From Variovorax sp. N23 (GTDB lineage: Bacteria > Pseudomonadota > Gammaproteobacteria > Burkholderiales > Burkholderiaceae_C): 64,000 nt of DNA. Location: NCBI RefSeq assembly GCF_025486315.1, contig NZ_JAOOPY010000011.1, positions 62,001 to 126,000 of the forward strand. Reading direction: 5' to 3'. The position numbers were made by a program, and so were the translations under genes. Below are positions 51,940-60,021 of this stretch, in pieces. The number at the start of each line of letters is the position of its first letter. Position 1 is the first letter of the stretch. The notes beneath the pieces are model-generated. The model was not told where the DNA came from. It saw only the letters and a list, made by a program, of their open reading frames with translations, and ran no database searches.

Positions 51940-52755
51940 ATGACGACCCCCTCGACCGACCTGATGTCCGCCACCGAGATCCTCGGCGGCCTGGTGAGCG
52001 CGATGGCCAGCGGCCGCATCCGCGTGATCGACCTGACCCAGACCCTCACGCCCGACTTCCCGCAGATCGCGCTGCCGCCCGAGATGGGCCAGTGCTGGCC
52101 CTTCCGCATCGAGGAAGTCTCGAAGTACGACGAGCGCGGGCCGGGCTGGTACTGGAACAACTTCTCCTGCGGCGAACACACCGGCACCCACTTCGATGCG
52201 CCGATCCACTGGATCTCCGGGCGCGACCTGCCGAACAATTCGGTCGACACCATCCCGCCGCAGAACTTCGTGGCGGCGGCCTGCGTGATCGACTGCTCGC
52301 CGCAGGTGAAGGACGACCCCGACTACCTGCTCACGCTGGCAGACATCGAGGACTGGGAAGCGCGCCATGGCCGCATTCCCAAGGGCGCCTGGGTGCTGAT
52401 GCGCACCGACTGGTCCAAGCGCGAAGACCCCGAGGCCTACCAGAACTTCGACGAGACCGGGCAGCACACGCCGGGCCCGAGCACGGAAGCCGTGCGCTTT
52501 CTGGTGGAGCAGCGCGACGTGCTGGGCTTCGGCTCCGAGGCCATCGGCACCGACGCGGGGCAGGGCTACCACCTGCGCCCGCCGTACCCGTGCCACTACT
52601 ACATGCACGGGGCGGGGCGCTACGGCCTGCAGTGCCTGTGCAACCTCGACCTGCTGCCCGAGGCCGGCGCGGTGCTGATCTGCCCGCCGCTGAAGATCGA
52701 GAAGGGCAGCGGCAGCCCGCTGCGCGTGCTCGCCCTGGTGGAGCAGACGTCATGA
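51940..52755 (+). CDS. Cyclase-family metal hydrolase (isatin-hydrolase/kynurenine-formamidase-like)
   Basis: This 271-residue cytoplasmic hydrolase of the cyclase family carries the metal-binding motif HTGTHFDAPIH, with H80, H84, D86 and H90. Known members include isatin hydrolase (isatin to isatinate, Mn-dependent) and kynurenine formamidase. AGGAG precedes the ATG by about 5 bases. It lies 14 bp after the DUF35-SDR gene and overlaps an SDR gene. No kynureninase or tryptophan dioxygenase is here, so opening the lactam ring of isatin is the preferred role in the proposed indoleacetate route. Confidence 0.8.
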   Translation: MTTPSTDLMSATEILGGLVSAMASGRIRVIDLTQTLTPDFPQIALPPEMGQCWPFRIEEVSKYDERGPGWYWNNFSCGEHTGTHFDAPIHWISGRDLPNNSVDTIPPQNFVAAACVIDCSPQVKDDPDYLLTLADIEDWEARHGRIPKGAWVLMRTDWSKREDPEAYQNFDETGQHTPGPSTEAVRFLVEQRDVLGFGSEAIGTDAGQGYHLRPPYPCHYYMHGAGRYGLQCLCNLDLLPEAGAVLICPPLKIEKGSGSPLRVLALVEQTS

Positions 52756-53477
52756 GCGCCCGCAAGGTGGCGGCTGTCACCGGCGGCAGCGCCGGCATCG
52801 GCAAGGCGATCTGCCAGGACCTGCTCGACAAGGGCTACCAGGTGATCTCGCTGGCACGGCGCGCGAGCGATATCGCGCACCCGCGCATGCACAGCATCGA
52901 GGTCGACCTGATGGACCGCGCCGCCACCGCCGAGGCGGCACGCCAGCTCGCGCATCAGTACGAAGTCACGACGCTGGTGCACAACGCCGGCGTCATCCGC
53001 CCGGCACTGATCGCCGACGTGAAGCTCGAAGACCTCGACGCGCTGGTCGACCTGCACCTGGGCTGCGCGGTGCAGCTCGTACAGGCGGTGCTGCCCGCCA
53101 TGCGCGACCAGCGCTTCGGCCGCATCGTGCTGATGTCGTCCCGCGCCGCCGTCGGTGCGCAGTCGCGCACCAGCTATTCCGCGACCAAGGCCGGCATGCT
53201 GGGCATGGCGCGCACCTGGGCGCTGGAGCTCGCGCCCGAGGGCATCACTGTCAACGTGGTGGCGCCGGGGCCGGTGCGCACGGACATGTTCTACGACATC
53301 GTGCAGGCCGGCGAGCGGGAGCGCGCGCTGGCCGCCTCGATACCGGTGCGGCGCCTGGGCGAGGCGGACGACGTCGCCCGTGCCGTCGGCTTCTTCGCCG
53401 ACGCGGCCAACAGCTTCGTCACCGGCCAGGTGCTCTACGTCTGCGGCGGCACCAGCGTCGGGAGCCTCACGCTGTGA
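52752..53477 (+). CDS. Short-chain dehydrogenase/reductase
   Basis: This 241-residue classical SDR has cofactor motif TGGSAGIG (10-17), NAG (78-80) and the catalytic Ser129/Ser130, Tyr142 and Lys146 (YSATK), all intact. FabG-like C-terminus. The ATG overlaps the cyclase-family stop by 4 bp. It is the last enzyme before three transporter genes, so it probably oxidises or reduces an alcohol or ketone intermediate. Dioxindole/isatin interconversion is one possibility. This intact SDR contrasts with the degenerate SDR half of the gene two places upstream. Confidence 0.87.
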   Translation: MSARKVAAVTGGSAGIGKAICQDLLDKGYQVISLARRASDIAHPRMHSIEVDLMDRAATAEAARQLAHQYEVTTLVHNAGVIRPALIADVKLEDLDALVDLHLGCAVQLVQAVLPAMRDQRFGRIVLMSSRAAVGAQSRTSYSATKAGMLGMARTWALELAPEGITVNVVAPGPVRTDMFYDIVQAGERERALAASIPVRRLGEADDVARAVGFFADAANSFVTGQVLYVCGGTSVGSLTL

Positions 53478-53521
53478 ACGCGCTCGCCTCCATCTCTCTC
53501 ACCACCCACGGAAGGATCGCC

Positions 53522-54688
53522 ATGAACGTCTCGTCACGCCAATTCCTGCGCACCGGCATCGCGCTCGCTCTCGGCACGCTCACGTCGCTCGCGGCGATGA
53601 GTGCGCTGGCGGCCGATCTCAAGGTCGGCTTCATCACCTCCCTGTCCGGCCCGGTGTCCTCGCTGGGCATCCCCTACGAGAAGGGCATGAAGGCCGCCGT
53701 GGCCTACCGCTCCGAACTCAACGGGCGCAAGGTGCAACTGGTGCAGCTCGACGACGCGTCCGACCCGTCGACGGCGGCGCGCAATGCGCGCAAGCTCATC
53801 GACGAGGAGAAGGTCGACGTGATCATCGGCACCGCGGGTTCGCCCGGCGCACTGGCCATCGCCGCCGTCGCGCGGGAAACCAAGACGCCGCTGATCTCCA
53901 TCGCCAATGCCAACCTGCCGGGCGAGGAGGGCGCCTGGATGGTGACCCTGCCGCAGCCGGCGCCGCTGATGGTCAGTGCGGTGGTCGAGCGCATGAAGAA
54001 ATCAGGCGTGAAGACGGTGGGCTACATCGGCTTCTCCGACGCCTGGGGCGACCTGGTCTACGACGCGCTGCAAAAGAGCGTCGAGCCCGCCGGCATCAAG
54101 GTGGTGAGCAACGAACGCTATGCGCGGGCCGATGCCTCGGTCACCGGCCAGGTGCTCAAGATCGTGGCGCTCAGGCCCGATGCGGTCATCACCGGCACCT
54201 CGGGCACGCCCGGCGCGCTGCCCTACATCGCGCTGGCCGAGCGCGGCTACAAGGGCCAGATCTACGGCATGCATGCGTTGATCAACCCCGACTTCGTGCG
54301 GGTCGGCGGCACCGCGGTCGAAGGCCTGCTCGCACCGACCGGCCCGGTGATCGTGGCCGAGCAGCTGCCCGACTCGAACCCGATCCGCAAGGTGTCGATG
54401 GACTTCCGCGCGGCCTACCAGAAGGCCAACGGCGCGGCACCCACGGATGCCTTCTCGGCCTACTCCTTCGACGCCTGGTTGCTGTTCCTGGACGCCGCCT
54501 CGCGCACCAAGGGCGAGCCCGGCACGCCGGCGTACCGCATCGCGCTGCGCGACGCCATCGTCAGCACCAAGGAGCTGGTCGGCACCCACAGTGTCTACAA
54601 CTTCAAGCCCACCGAGCGCTACGGCTCGGACGAACGCTCGCGCGTGATCGTGAAGCTCGAAAAAGGCCAGTGGAAGCTGGTGCCCTGA
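53522..54688 (+). CDS. Liv-type ABC transporter substrate-binding protein (copy 1)
   Basis: This 388-residue periplasmic type I binding protein of the LivJ/aromatic-acid group has a Sec signal ending ALAAD near residue 31. The mature start DLKVGFITSLSGPVSSLG and the C-terminal RVIVKLEKGQWKLVP define a subfamily shared with the copies at 54726 and 57744. GGAAGG precedes ATG 53522 by about 7 bases. It should deliver an aromatic or indolic acid to the LivHMGF permease downstream. An insertion or duplication history is likely, as the copies alternate with the second Rieske pair. Confidence 0.88.
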   Translation: MNVSSRQFLRTGIALALGTLTSLAAMSALAADLKVGFITSLSGPVSSLGIPYEKGMKAAVAYRSELNGRKVQLVQLDDASDPSTAARNARKLIDEEKVDVIIGTAGSPGALAIAAVARETKTPLISIANANLPGEEGAWMVTLPQPAPLMVSAVVERMKKSGVKTVGYIGFSDAWGDLVYDALQKSVEPAGIKVVSNERYARADASVTGQVLKIVALRPDAVITGTSGTPGALPYIALAERGYKGQIYGMHALINPDFVRVGGTAVEGLLAPTGPVIVAEQLPDSNPIRKVSMDFRAAYQKANGAAPTDAFSAYSFDAWLLFLDAASRTKGEPGTPAYRIALRDAIVSTKELVGTHSVYNFKPTERYGSDERSRVIVKLEKGQWKLVP

Positions 54689-54725
54689 GCCCGTCCTTCA
54701 CCGTCATCACCCCATCGATCGAACC

Positions 54726-55868
54726 ATGAACAAGCCCACATCCCTCCTGGCCGCCGCGGCGCTGGCGCTGTCCGTCGCGCAGGCCGTCGCTGCCGATCTC
54801 AAGATCGGCTTCATCAGCTCGCTGTCCGGGCCGGTCGCGGCCCTCGGCATCCCCTACGAGAAAGGCATCCGCGCGGCCATCGCCGAGCACCCGTCCATCG
54901 GCGGGCGCAAGGTCGAGCTGATCGTGCTGGACGACGCATCGGACCCGACCACCGCCGGACGCAATGCCCGCAAGCTGGTGGTCGACGACAAGGTCGACGT
55001 GCTGATCGGCACCTCCGGCGTGCCCGGCGCGATGGCGATCGCCGCGGTGGCGCGCGAACTCAACGTCCCGCTCATTTCGCCGACGCCGGTCACCATCCCG
55101 GGGCCGGAAGGCGTCTGGACGGTGACCGTGTCGCAGCCGTTCCCGCTGATGGTGTCGGCGGTGGTCGAGCGCATGAAGAAGTCCAACGTGAAGTCGGTCG
55201 CCTTCATCGGCTTCTCGGACGCGCTGGGCGACCTGGCCTACGACTCGCTGCAAAAGAGCGCCGAGGCCGCGGGCATCAAGGTGGTCACCAACGAGCGCTA
55301 TGCGCGCAGCGATTCGTCGGTCGCCGGCCAGGTGCTGAAGATCGTGGCGCAGCGGCCCGACGCGGTGTTCGCCGGCAACTCCGGAACGCCTGGTGCCTTG
55401 CCCTACATCGGCCTGGCCGACCGTGGCTACAAGGGCCAGATCTACGGCACGCACGGCCTGATCAATGCCGACTTCGTGCGCGTGGGCGGCAGCGCCATCG
55501 AAGGCCTGCAAGTGCCCAGCGGCCCGGTGCTGGTGGCCGACCAGTTGCCCGACAGCAACCCGATCAAGAAGGTCTCGCTCGCCTTCCGCGCGGCCTACCA
55601 GAAGACGCACGGCAGCGTCCCGACCGATGCCTTCTCTTCCTACACCTACGACGCCTACCTGCTGCTGGCCGATGCGGCTGCGCGCACCAAGGGCGAGCCC
55701 GGCACGCCGGCCTTCCGCACCGCGCTGCGCGACGCCATCGTCACGACGAAGGAGCTGGTGGGCACGCACGGCGTCTACAACTTCAGGCCCGACAACCGCT
55801 ACGGCTCCGACCAGCGTGCGGTGGTGATCGTGAAGATGGAGAAGGGCCAGTGGAAGCTGGTGCCCTGA
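54726..55868 (+). CDS. Liv-type ABC transporter substrate-binding protein (copy 2)
   Basis: This 380-residue paralogue of the preceding gene has a signal peptide ending AVAAD near residue 22 and mature start DLKIGFISSLSGPVAALG. It shares the AGRNARKLV and RMKKS blocks and the C-terminus KMEKGQWKLVP. The differences cluster in the ligand-cleft segments (IGGRKVELIVLDDASDP and NVPLISPTPVT compared with the copy-1 equivalents), which suggests another related ligand. It follows copy 1 by 37 bp and precedes the second Rieske large subunit by 20 bp. Confidence 0.88.
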   Translation: MNKPTSLLAAAALALSVAQAVAADLKIGFISSLSGPVAALGIPYEKGIRAAIAEHPSIGGRKVELIVLDDASDPTTAGRNARKLVVDDKVDVLIGTSGVPGAMAIAAVARELNVPLISPTPVTIPGPEGVWTVTVSQPFPLMVSAVVERMKKSNVKSVAFIGFSDALGDLAYDSLQKSAEAAGIKVVTNERYARSDSSVAGQVLKIVAQRPDAVFAGNSGTPGALPYIGLADRGYKGQIYGTHGLINADFVRVGGSAIEGLQVPSGPVLVADQLPDSNPIKKVSLAFRAAYQKTHGSVPTDAFSSYTYDAYLLLADAAARTKGEPGTPAFRTALRDAIVTTKELVGTHGVYNFRPDNRYGSDQRAVVIVKMEKGQWKLVP

Positions 55869-55888
55869 GGCGCAGGAGCCACGTCGCC

Positions 55889-57217
55889 ATGTCCAGCCGC
55901 TACCGAGGCCGACCCGACGCCGTCCGTGCGCTGGTGCAGGACGACCGCGTCCACCGCGACCTGTACCTGAGCGAGGAGCTGTTCGCCCTGGAGCGGGAGC
56001 AGTTCTTCGCCGCCACCTGGAACTACCTCGGCCACGCGAGCCAGGTGCCGAACGCGGGCGACTACCTCACGCAGGACATCGCCGGCCGTCCGCTGGTGAT
56101 GGTGCGCCAGCCCGACGGCGGGCTGAAGGTGCTCTACAACCGCTGCGCCCACAAGGGCACGCAGCTGGTGAGCGACGCCTGCGGCAATGCCGGCAAGTTC
56201 TTCCGCTGCCCGTACCACGCCTGGACCTACCGGCTCGACGGTGCGCCGCTGGCCCTGCCGCTGAAGGCCGGCTACGAGGGCACGCAGCTGCGGCAGTGCG
56301 AATCCGGCCGCGGCATGGTGGCGCTGGCGCATGTGGCGGTCTACCGCGACTTCGTCTTCGTGCGGCTGAGCGAGGCCGGGCCTTCCTTCGAGGACTACTT
56401 CGGCGACGTGCTGCAGGCGATCGACAACCTGGTCGACCGCTCGCCCGAGGGTCGGCTGGTGGTCGCGGGCGGCGCGATGCGCAACATCATCCATTGCAAC
56501 TGGAAGATGTACCTGGAGAACATCAACGACACGGTGCACCCGATGTCCACGCACGAGTCGGCCACGCAGGCGGCCAACCAGCTGTGGGAGGGCCACGGGC
56601 CGGACGAGCCCAAGCCGATGGCGATGGAGCAGATCCTGCCTTTCGGCGCGGGCTACGACTTCTTCGACCGCATGGGCGGGCGGGTGTTCGCCAACGGGCA
56701 CAGCCTGCTCGGCGTGAACTTCAGCATCCATTCCAACTACGCGCAGGTGCCCGAGTACGAGGCGGCGATGACCGCGGCGCATGGCGCGGAGCGGGCCGCA
56801 GACATCCTGCAGCGCTCGCCGCAGAACGCGGTGCTGTTCCCCAGCCTGGCAGCCAAGGGCTCGCCGCAGGCCATCCGCGTGATCCGTCCGCTCGCGGCCG
56901 ACCGAACGCTGGTGGAGGCCTGGGCCTTTCGGCCGGCCGGCGCGCCGGATCTGCTCTTCGAGCGTTCGCTCACCTACAACCGGCTGGTGTTCTCGCCGAT
57001 GTCGATCGTCGCGCACGACGACGTCGCGCTGTTCGAGAGCATGCAGCAGGGCCTGCGCGCCGACGGCAACGAATGGATCAGCCTGCACCGCGACCACCGC
57101 GCGGGCGAGGCCGACACGCCGGTACAGACCGTCAACGGCACCAACGAGATCCTGATGCGCAACCAGTTCCGCGCCTGGGCGCACTTCATGACGCAGGGCA
57201 TGGAGGCGGCGGCATGA
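55889..57217 (+). CDS. Rieske aromatic-ring oxygenase, large subunit (second copy)
   Basis: This 442-residue terminal oxygenase paralogous to the one at 46040 has Rieske ligands C86, H88, C107 and H110 and an intact iron-site motif NDTVHPMSTH. It shares the N-terminal AVRALVQDDRVHRDLY segment with the first copy but differs in the substrate-domain second half. No reductase gene is adjacent; it may use the reductase at 45016. Its 3' end overlaps the small-subunit gene by 4 bp. It may act on a different auxin-like compound or on a downstream aromatic such as anthranilate. Confidence 0.88.
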   Translation: MSSRYRGRPDAVRALVQDDRVHRDLYLSEELFALEREQFFAATWNYLGHASQVPNAGDYLTQDIAGRPLVMVRQPDGGLKVLYNRCAHKGTQLVSDACGNAGKFFRCPYHAWTYRLDGAPLALPLKAGYEGTQLRQCESGRGMVALAHVAVYRDFVFVRLSEAGPSFEDYFGDVLQAIDNLVDRSPEGRLVVAGGAMRNIIHCNWKMYLENINDTVHPMSTHESATQAANQLWEGHGPDEPKPMAMEQILPFGAGYDFFDRMGGRVFANGHSLLGVNFSIHSNYAQVPEYEAAMTAAHGAERAADILQRSPQNAVLFPSLAAKGSPQAIRVIRPLAADRTLVEAWAFRPAGAPDLLFERSLTYNRLVFSPMSIVAHDDVALFESMQQGLRADGNEWISLHRDHRAGEADTPVQTVNGTNEILMRNQFRAWAHFMTQGMEAAA

Positions 57218-57705
57218 CGGACGGCCTGTTCACGGAAGACGTCCTGTCGCGCTTCGTCGAGGACGAAGCCGCGTTGCTCGACGACGGCCGCTACGACGAA
57301 TGGCTGGCGCGCTTCGCGGCCGATGGCCACTACTGGGTGCCGCTCCTGGGCGCGCGCCAGGCCGACCCGCACACCCACAACTCGATCGCCTACGAAGACC
57401 GGCTGCTGCTGCAGCTGCGCATCGAGCGGCTGAAGAACCCGCGGGCCCATTCGCAGCATCCGCCCAGCCAGGGGCAGCATGTGCTGCAGCGCCCGCGCGT
57501 GGAGTCCATCGATGCGCAGGCCGGCCAGGCGGTGCTGCGGACCCCCTTCGTCTACATCGAGGCGCGCGGCGAGCGCGAGCTGCTGCTGACCGGCCGCTAC
57601 CGCCACACGCTGGTGCGCGAGGCCGGCGTGCTGCGCATGCAGCAGAAGCGCGTCGACCTGCTGCAGCCGGAGCGGCCGCTGCCGGCGATCCAGTTGTTCA
57701 TCTAG
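57214..57705 (+). CDS. Rieske oxygenase, small subunit (second copy)
   Basis: This 163-residue beta subunit with SnoaL-like fold shows EDEAALLDDGRYDEWLARF (about 16-34), LRIERLKNPRAHSQHPPSQ (about 68-86) and a C-terminal RMQQKRVDLLQ. It is paralogous to the protein at 47353. The ATG overlaps the large-subunit stop by 4 bp. The copy belongs with the large subunit at 55889. Confidence 0.85.
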   Translation: MTDGLFTEDVLSRFVEDEAALLDDGRYDEWLARFAADGHYWVPLLGARQADPHTHNSIAYEDRLLLQLRIERLKNPRAHSQHPPSQGQHVLQRPRVESIDAQAGQAVLRTPFVYIEARGERELLLTGRYRHTLVREAGVLRMQQKRVDLLQPERPLPAIQLFI

Positions 57706-57743
57706 TTCCTTCCTTCCATTCATTCACCCACGAGGCCCCCGCC

Positions 57744-58916
57744 ATGAAGCGCTTGATCCGGACCCTGACACGCTGCGCCACCGCAGCCGCCGCCCTGGCC
57801 ACCTTCGCCGTCTTCCTGCCAGCCGCGCAGGCGGCCGACCTGAAGGTGGGCCTGAGCGTTTCGCTTTCCGGCCCCAACTCGTCGCTGGGCGTGCCCTACG
57901 CCAAGGGCATGCAGGCAGCGCTCGCGTACAAGGGCGAGGTCAATGGCCGCAAGATCCAGCTGGTGGTGCTCGACGACGGCTCCGACCCGACCACCGCCGG
58001 GCGCAACGCGCGCAAGCTGGTGGAGGAGGAGAAGGTCGACGTGCTCATGGGCACCTCGGGCGTGCCCTCGGCCATCGCGATGGCGCAGGTCGGGCGCGAG
58101 TCGAAGACCGCGCTGATCGGGCTCACCCCGATCATGCTCGACCCGGCCGAGAACCCCTGGGTCATGACGGTGGCGCAACCCACCCAGCTCATGATCGATG
58201 CGGTGGTCGAACGCATGAAGCGCAATGGCGTCAAGAGCGTGGGCTACATCGGCTTCTCCGACGCCTGGGGCGACCTGGTGTACGCCGCGCTGATGAAAGC
58301 CGCGCCAGCGGCCGGCATCACGGTGCTGGGCAACGAGCGCTATGCCCGCTCGGATGCATCGGTCACCGGTCAGGTGCTCAAGCTGCTCGCGCTCAAGCCC
58401 GAGGCGGTGATGACCGGCGGCGCCGGCACCCCCGGCGCGCTGCCCTTCCTCGCACTGCAGGAGCGCGGCTTCAAGGGCGGCGTGTATGGCCAGCACGGCC
58501 TGATCAACCCCGACTTCGTGCGCGTCGTGGGCGCGGCGGGGCAGGGGGCGCTGATGCCCACCGGCCCGGTCATCGTGGCCGAGCAACTGCCGGCGGATCA
58601 CCCGAGCAAGAAGATCGGGCTCGATTTCCGGGCCGTGTTCCAGAAGGTCAACAACGCGCCGACCACCGACGCGTTCTCGGCCTACTCCTTCGACGGCTGG
58701 CTGGTCTTTGCCGACGCAGCGGCCCGTGCCATGGCCAAGGCCGAGCCCGGCACGCCGGAGTTCCGGGTCGCCCTGCGCGATGCCATCTTCAGCACCAAGG
58801 AGCTGGTGGGCGTGCACGGCGTCTACACCTTCAAGCCCGGCAACCTCTACGGCGTCGACGAACGCGCCCGGGTGATCGTCAAACTCGACAACGGCCAGTG
58901 GAAGCTCGCCCCTTGA
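57744..58916 (+). CDS. Liv-type ABC transporter substrate-binding protein (copy 3)
   Basis: This 390-residue third paralogue has a signal peptide ending AQAAD near residue 32 and mature start DLKVGLSVSLSGPNSSLG. It shares the AGRNARKLVEEEKVDVLMG, RYARSDASVTGQVLKLLAL and DNGQWKLAP blocks with copies 1 and 2. It is the one closest to the permease genes (49 bp before livH-like), so it is the most likely primary partner. Its conserved core is closer to copy 1 than to copy 2 in the AWGDLVYAALMK segment. Confidence 0.88.
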   Translation: MKRLIRTLTRCATAAAALATFAVFLPAAQAADLKVGLSVSLSGPNSSLGVPYAKGMQAALAYKGEVNGRKIQLVVLDDGSDPTTAGRNARKLVEEEKVDVLMGTSGVPSAIAMAQVGRESKTALIGLTPIMLDPAENPWVMTVAQPTQLMIDAVVERMKRNGVKSVGYIGFSDAWGDLVYAALMKAAPAAGITVLGNERYARSDASVTGQVLKLLALKPEAVMTGGAGTPGALPFLALQERGFKGGVYGQHGLINPDFVRVVGAAGQGALMPTGPVIVAEQLPADHPSKKIGLDFRAVFQKVNNAPTTDAFSAYSFDGWLVFADAAARAMAKAEPGTPEFRVALRDAIFSTKELVGVHGVYTFKPGNLYGVDERARVIVKLDNGQWKLAP

Positions 58917-58965
58917 TCCCGTCCATCCAACGCCTTCCACGTCCCCCCGCACGGAGCAGCGCACG

Positions 58966-60021
58966 ATGAGTTGGGACATCGCACTCATCCTCGGCATCGA
59001 CGGCCTGGCCAACGGCGCGGTGTACCTGCTCGCCGGGCTCGGCCTGGTGCTGATCTTCTCGGTCACGCGGGTCGTCTTCGTGCCTTTCGGCGACGTTGCC
59101 GCCTTCGCGGCACTGACGCTCGCCGCCTTCGAGACCGGCCGCACGCCGCCGACCATCGGCCTGGTGCTCACGCTGGCTGCCATCGCGGTGGGGGTCGAAG
59201 TGGTCGCGCTGGTGCGCCGCCACGAAGCCGCGCGCATCCCGAAGGCGATCCTGTGCTGGGGCGTGCTGCCCGCGATCCCCTGCCTGCTCGCGTGGCTCGC
59301 CGCGCGCAGCGGCATGCCGGCGGCGGTGCAGATCGTCGCGTCGGTGCTGCTGGTGGTGCCGATCTCGCCGCTGCTCGCGCGCATCGTGTTCCAGCCCATC
59401 GCCGATGCCTCGGTGCTGGTGCTGCTGATCGTGTCGCTGGCGCTGCACTTCCTGCTCTCGGGCCTGGGCCTGCTGTTCTTCGGACCCGAAGGCTCGCGCA
59501 CCCAGCCGCTGGCTTCGGGCGTGCTGACCCTGGGCGACGGCTTCACCGTCAGCGCGCAGGTGATCCTGATGGTCGGCTCGGCCGTGGTGCTGAGTGGTCT
59601 GTTCTTCCTGGTGTTCGAGCGCACCGTGGCCGGCAAGGCGCTGCGGGCCACGGCCGTGAACCGGGTGGGCGCGCGGCTGGTCGGCATCCGGCCGGCACGC
59701 ACCGCCATCCTGGCCTACGGCTGCGCGTCGCTGCTGGCCGGGCTGATCGGCGTGCTGATCGCGCCGGTGACCACGATGTACTACGACTCTGGCTTCATCA
59801 TCGGCCTGAAGGCCTTCGTGGCGGCCATCATCGGCGGCCTGGTGAGCTACCCGATCACCGCGATCGGGGCGATCGCGGTCGGCCTGGTCGAGAGCTTCGC
59901 GTCGTTCTGGAGCGGTGCCCTGAAGGACGTGATCGTCTTCAGCCTGCTGATTCCGGTGCTGATGCTGCGTTCCTTCATGAGCGTGCATTCGGAAGAGGAA
60001 GAAGACGAGGTGGACCAATGA
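58966..60021 (+). CDS. LivH-type ABC permease
   Basis: This 351-residue inner-membrane permease of the branched-chain/aromatic amino-acid type has about eight or nine hydrophobic helices and the conserved EAA-like loop LRATAVNRVGARLVGIRPART (about 223-243). The acidic tail EEEEDEVDQ is unusual. ATG 58966 follows ACGGAG by about 8 bases. The next gene starts inside its stop (ATGA). It forms the transmembrane pore with the LivM half of that gene. Confidence 0.9.
   Translation: MSWDIALILGIDGLANGAVYLLAGLGLVLIFSVTRVVFVPFGDVAAFAALTLAAFETGRTPPTIGLVLTLAAIAVGVEVVALVRRHEAARIPKAILCWGVLPAIPCLLAWLAARSGMPAAVQIVASVLLVVPISPLLARIVFQPIADASVLVLLIVSLALHFLLSGLGLLFFGPEGSRTQPLASGVLTLGDGFTVSAQVILMVGSAVVLSGLFFLVFERTVAGKALRATAVNRVGARLVGIRPARTAILAYGCASLLAGLIGVLIAPVTTMYYDSGFIIGLKAFVAAIIGGLVSYPITAIGAIAVGLVESFASFWSGALKDVIVFSLLIPVLMLRSFMSVHSEEEEDEVDQ

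Noticed and set aside
51940..52755. Kynurenine formamidase (kynB) as the name of the cyclase-family gene
   Set aside because: No tryptophan dioxygenase or kynureninase gene is nearby and the surrounding genes fit an indoleacetate/isatin route better.
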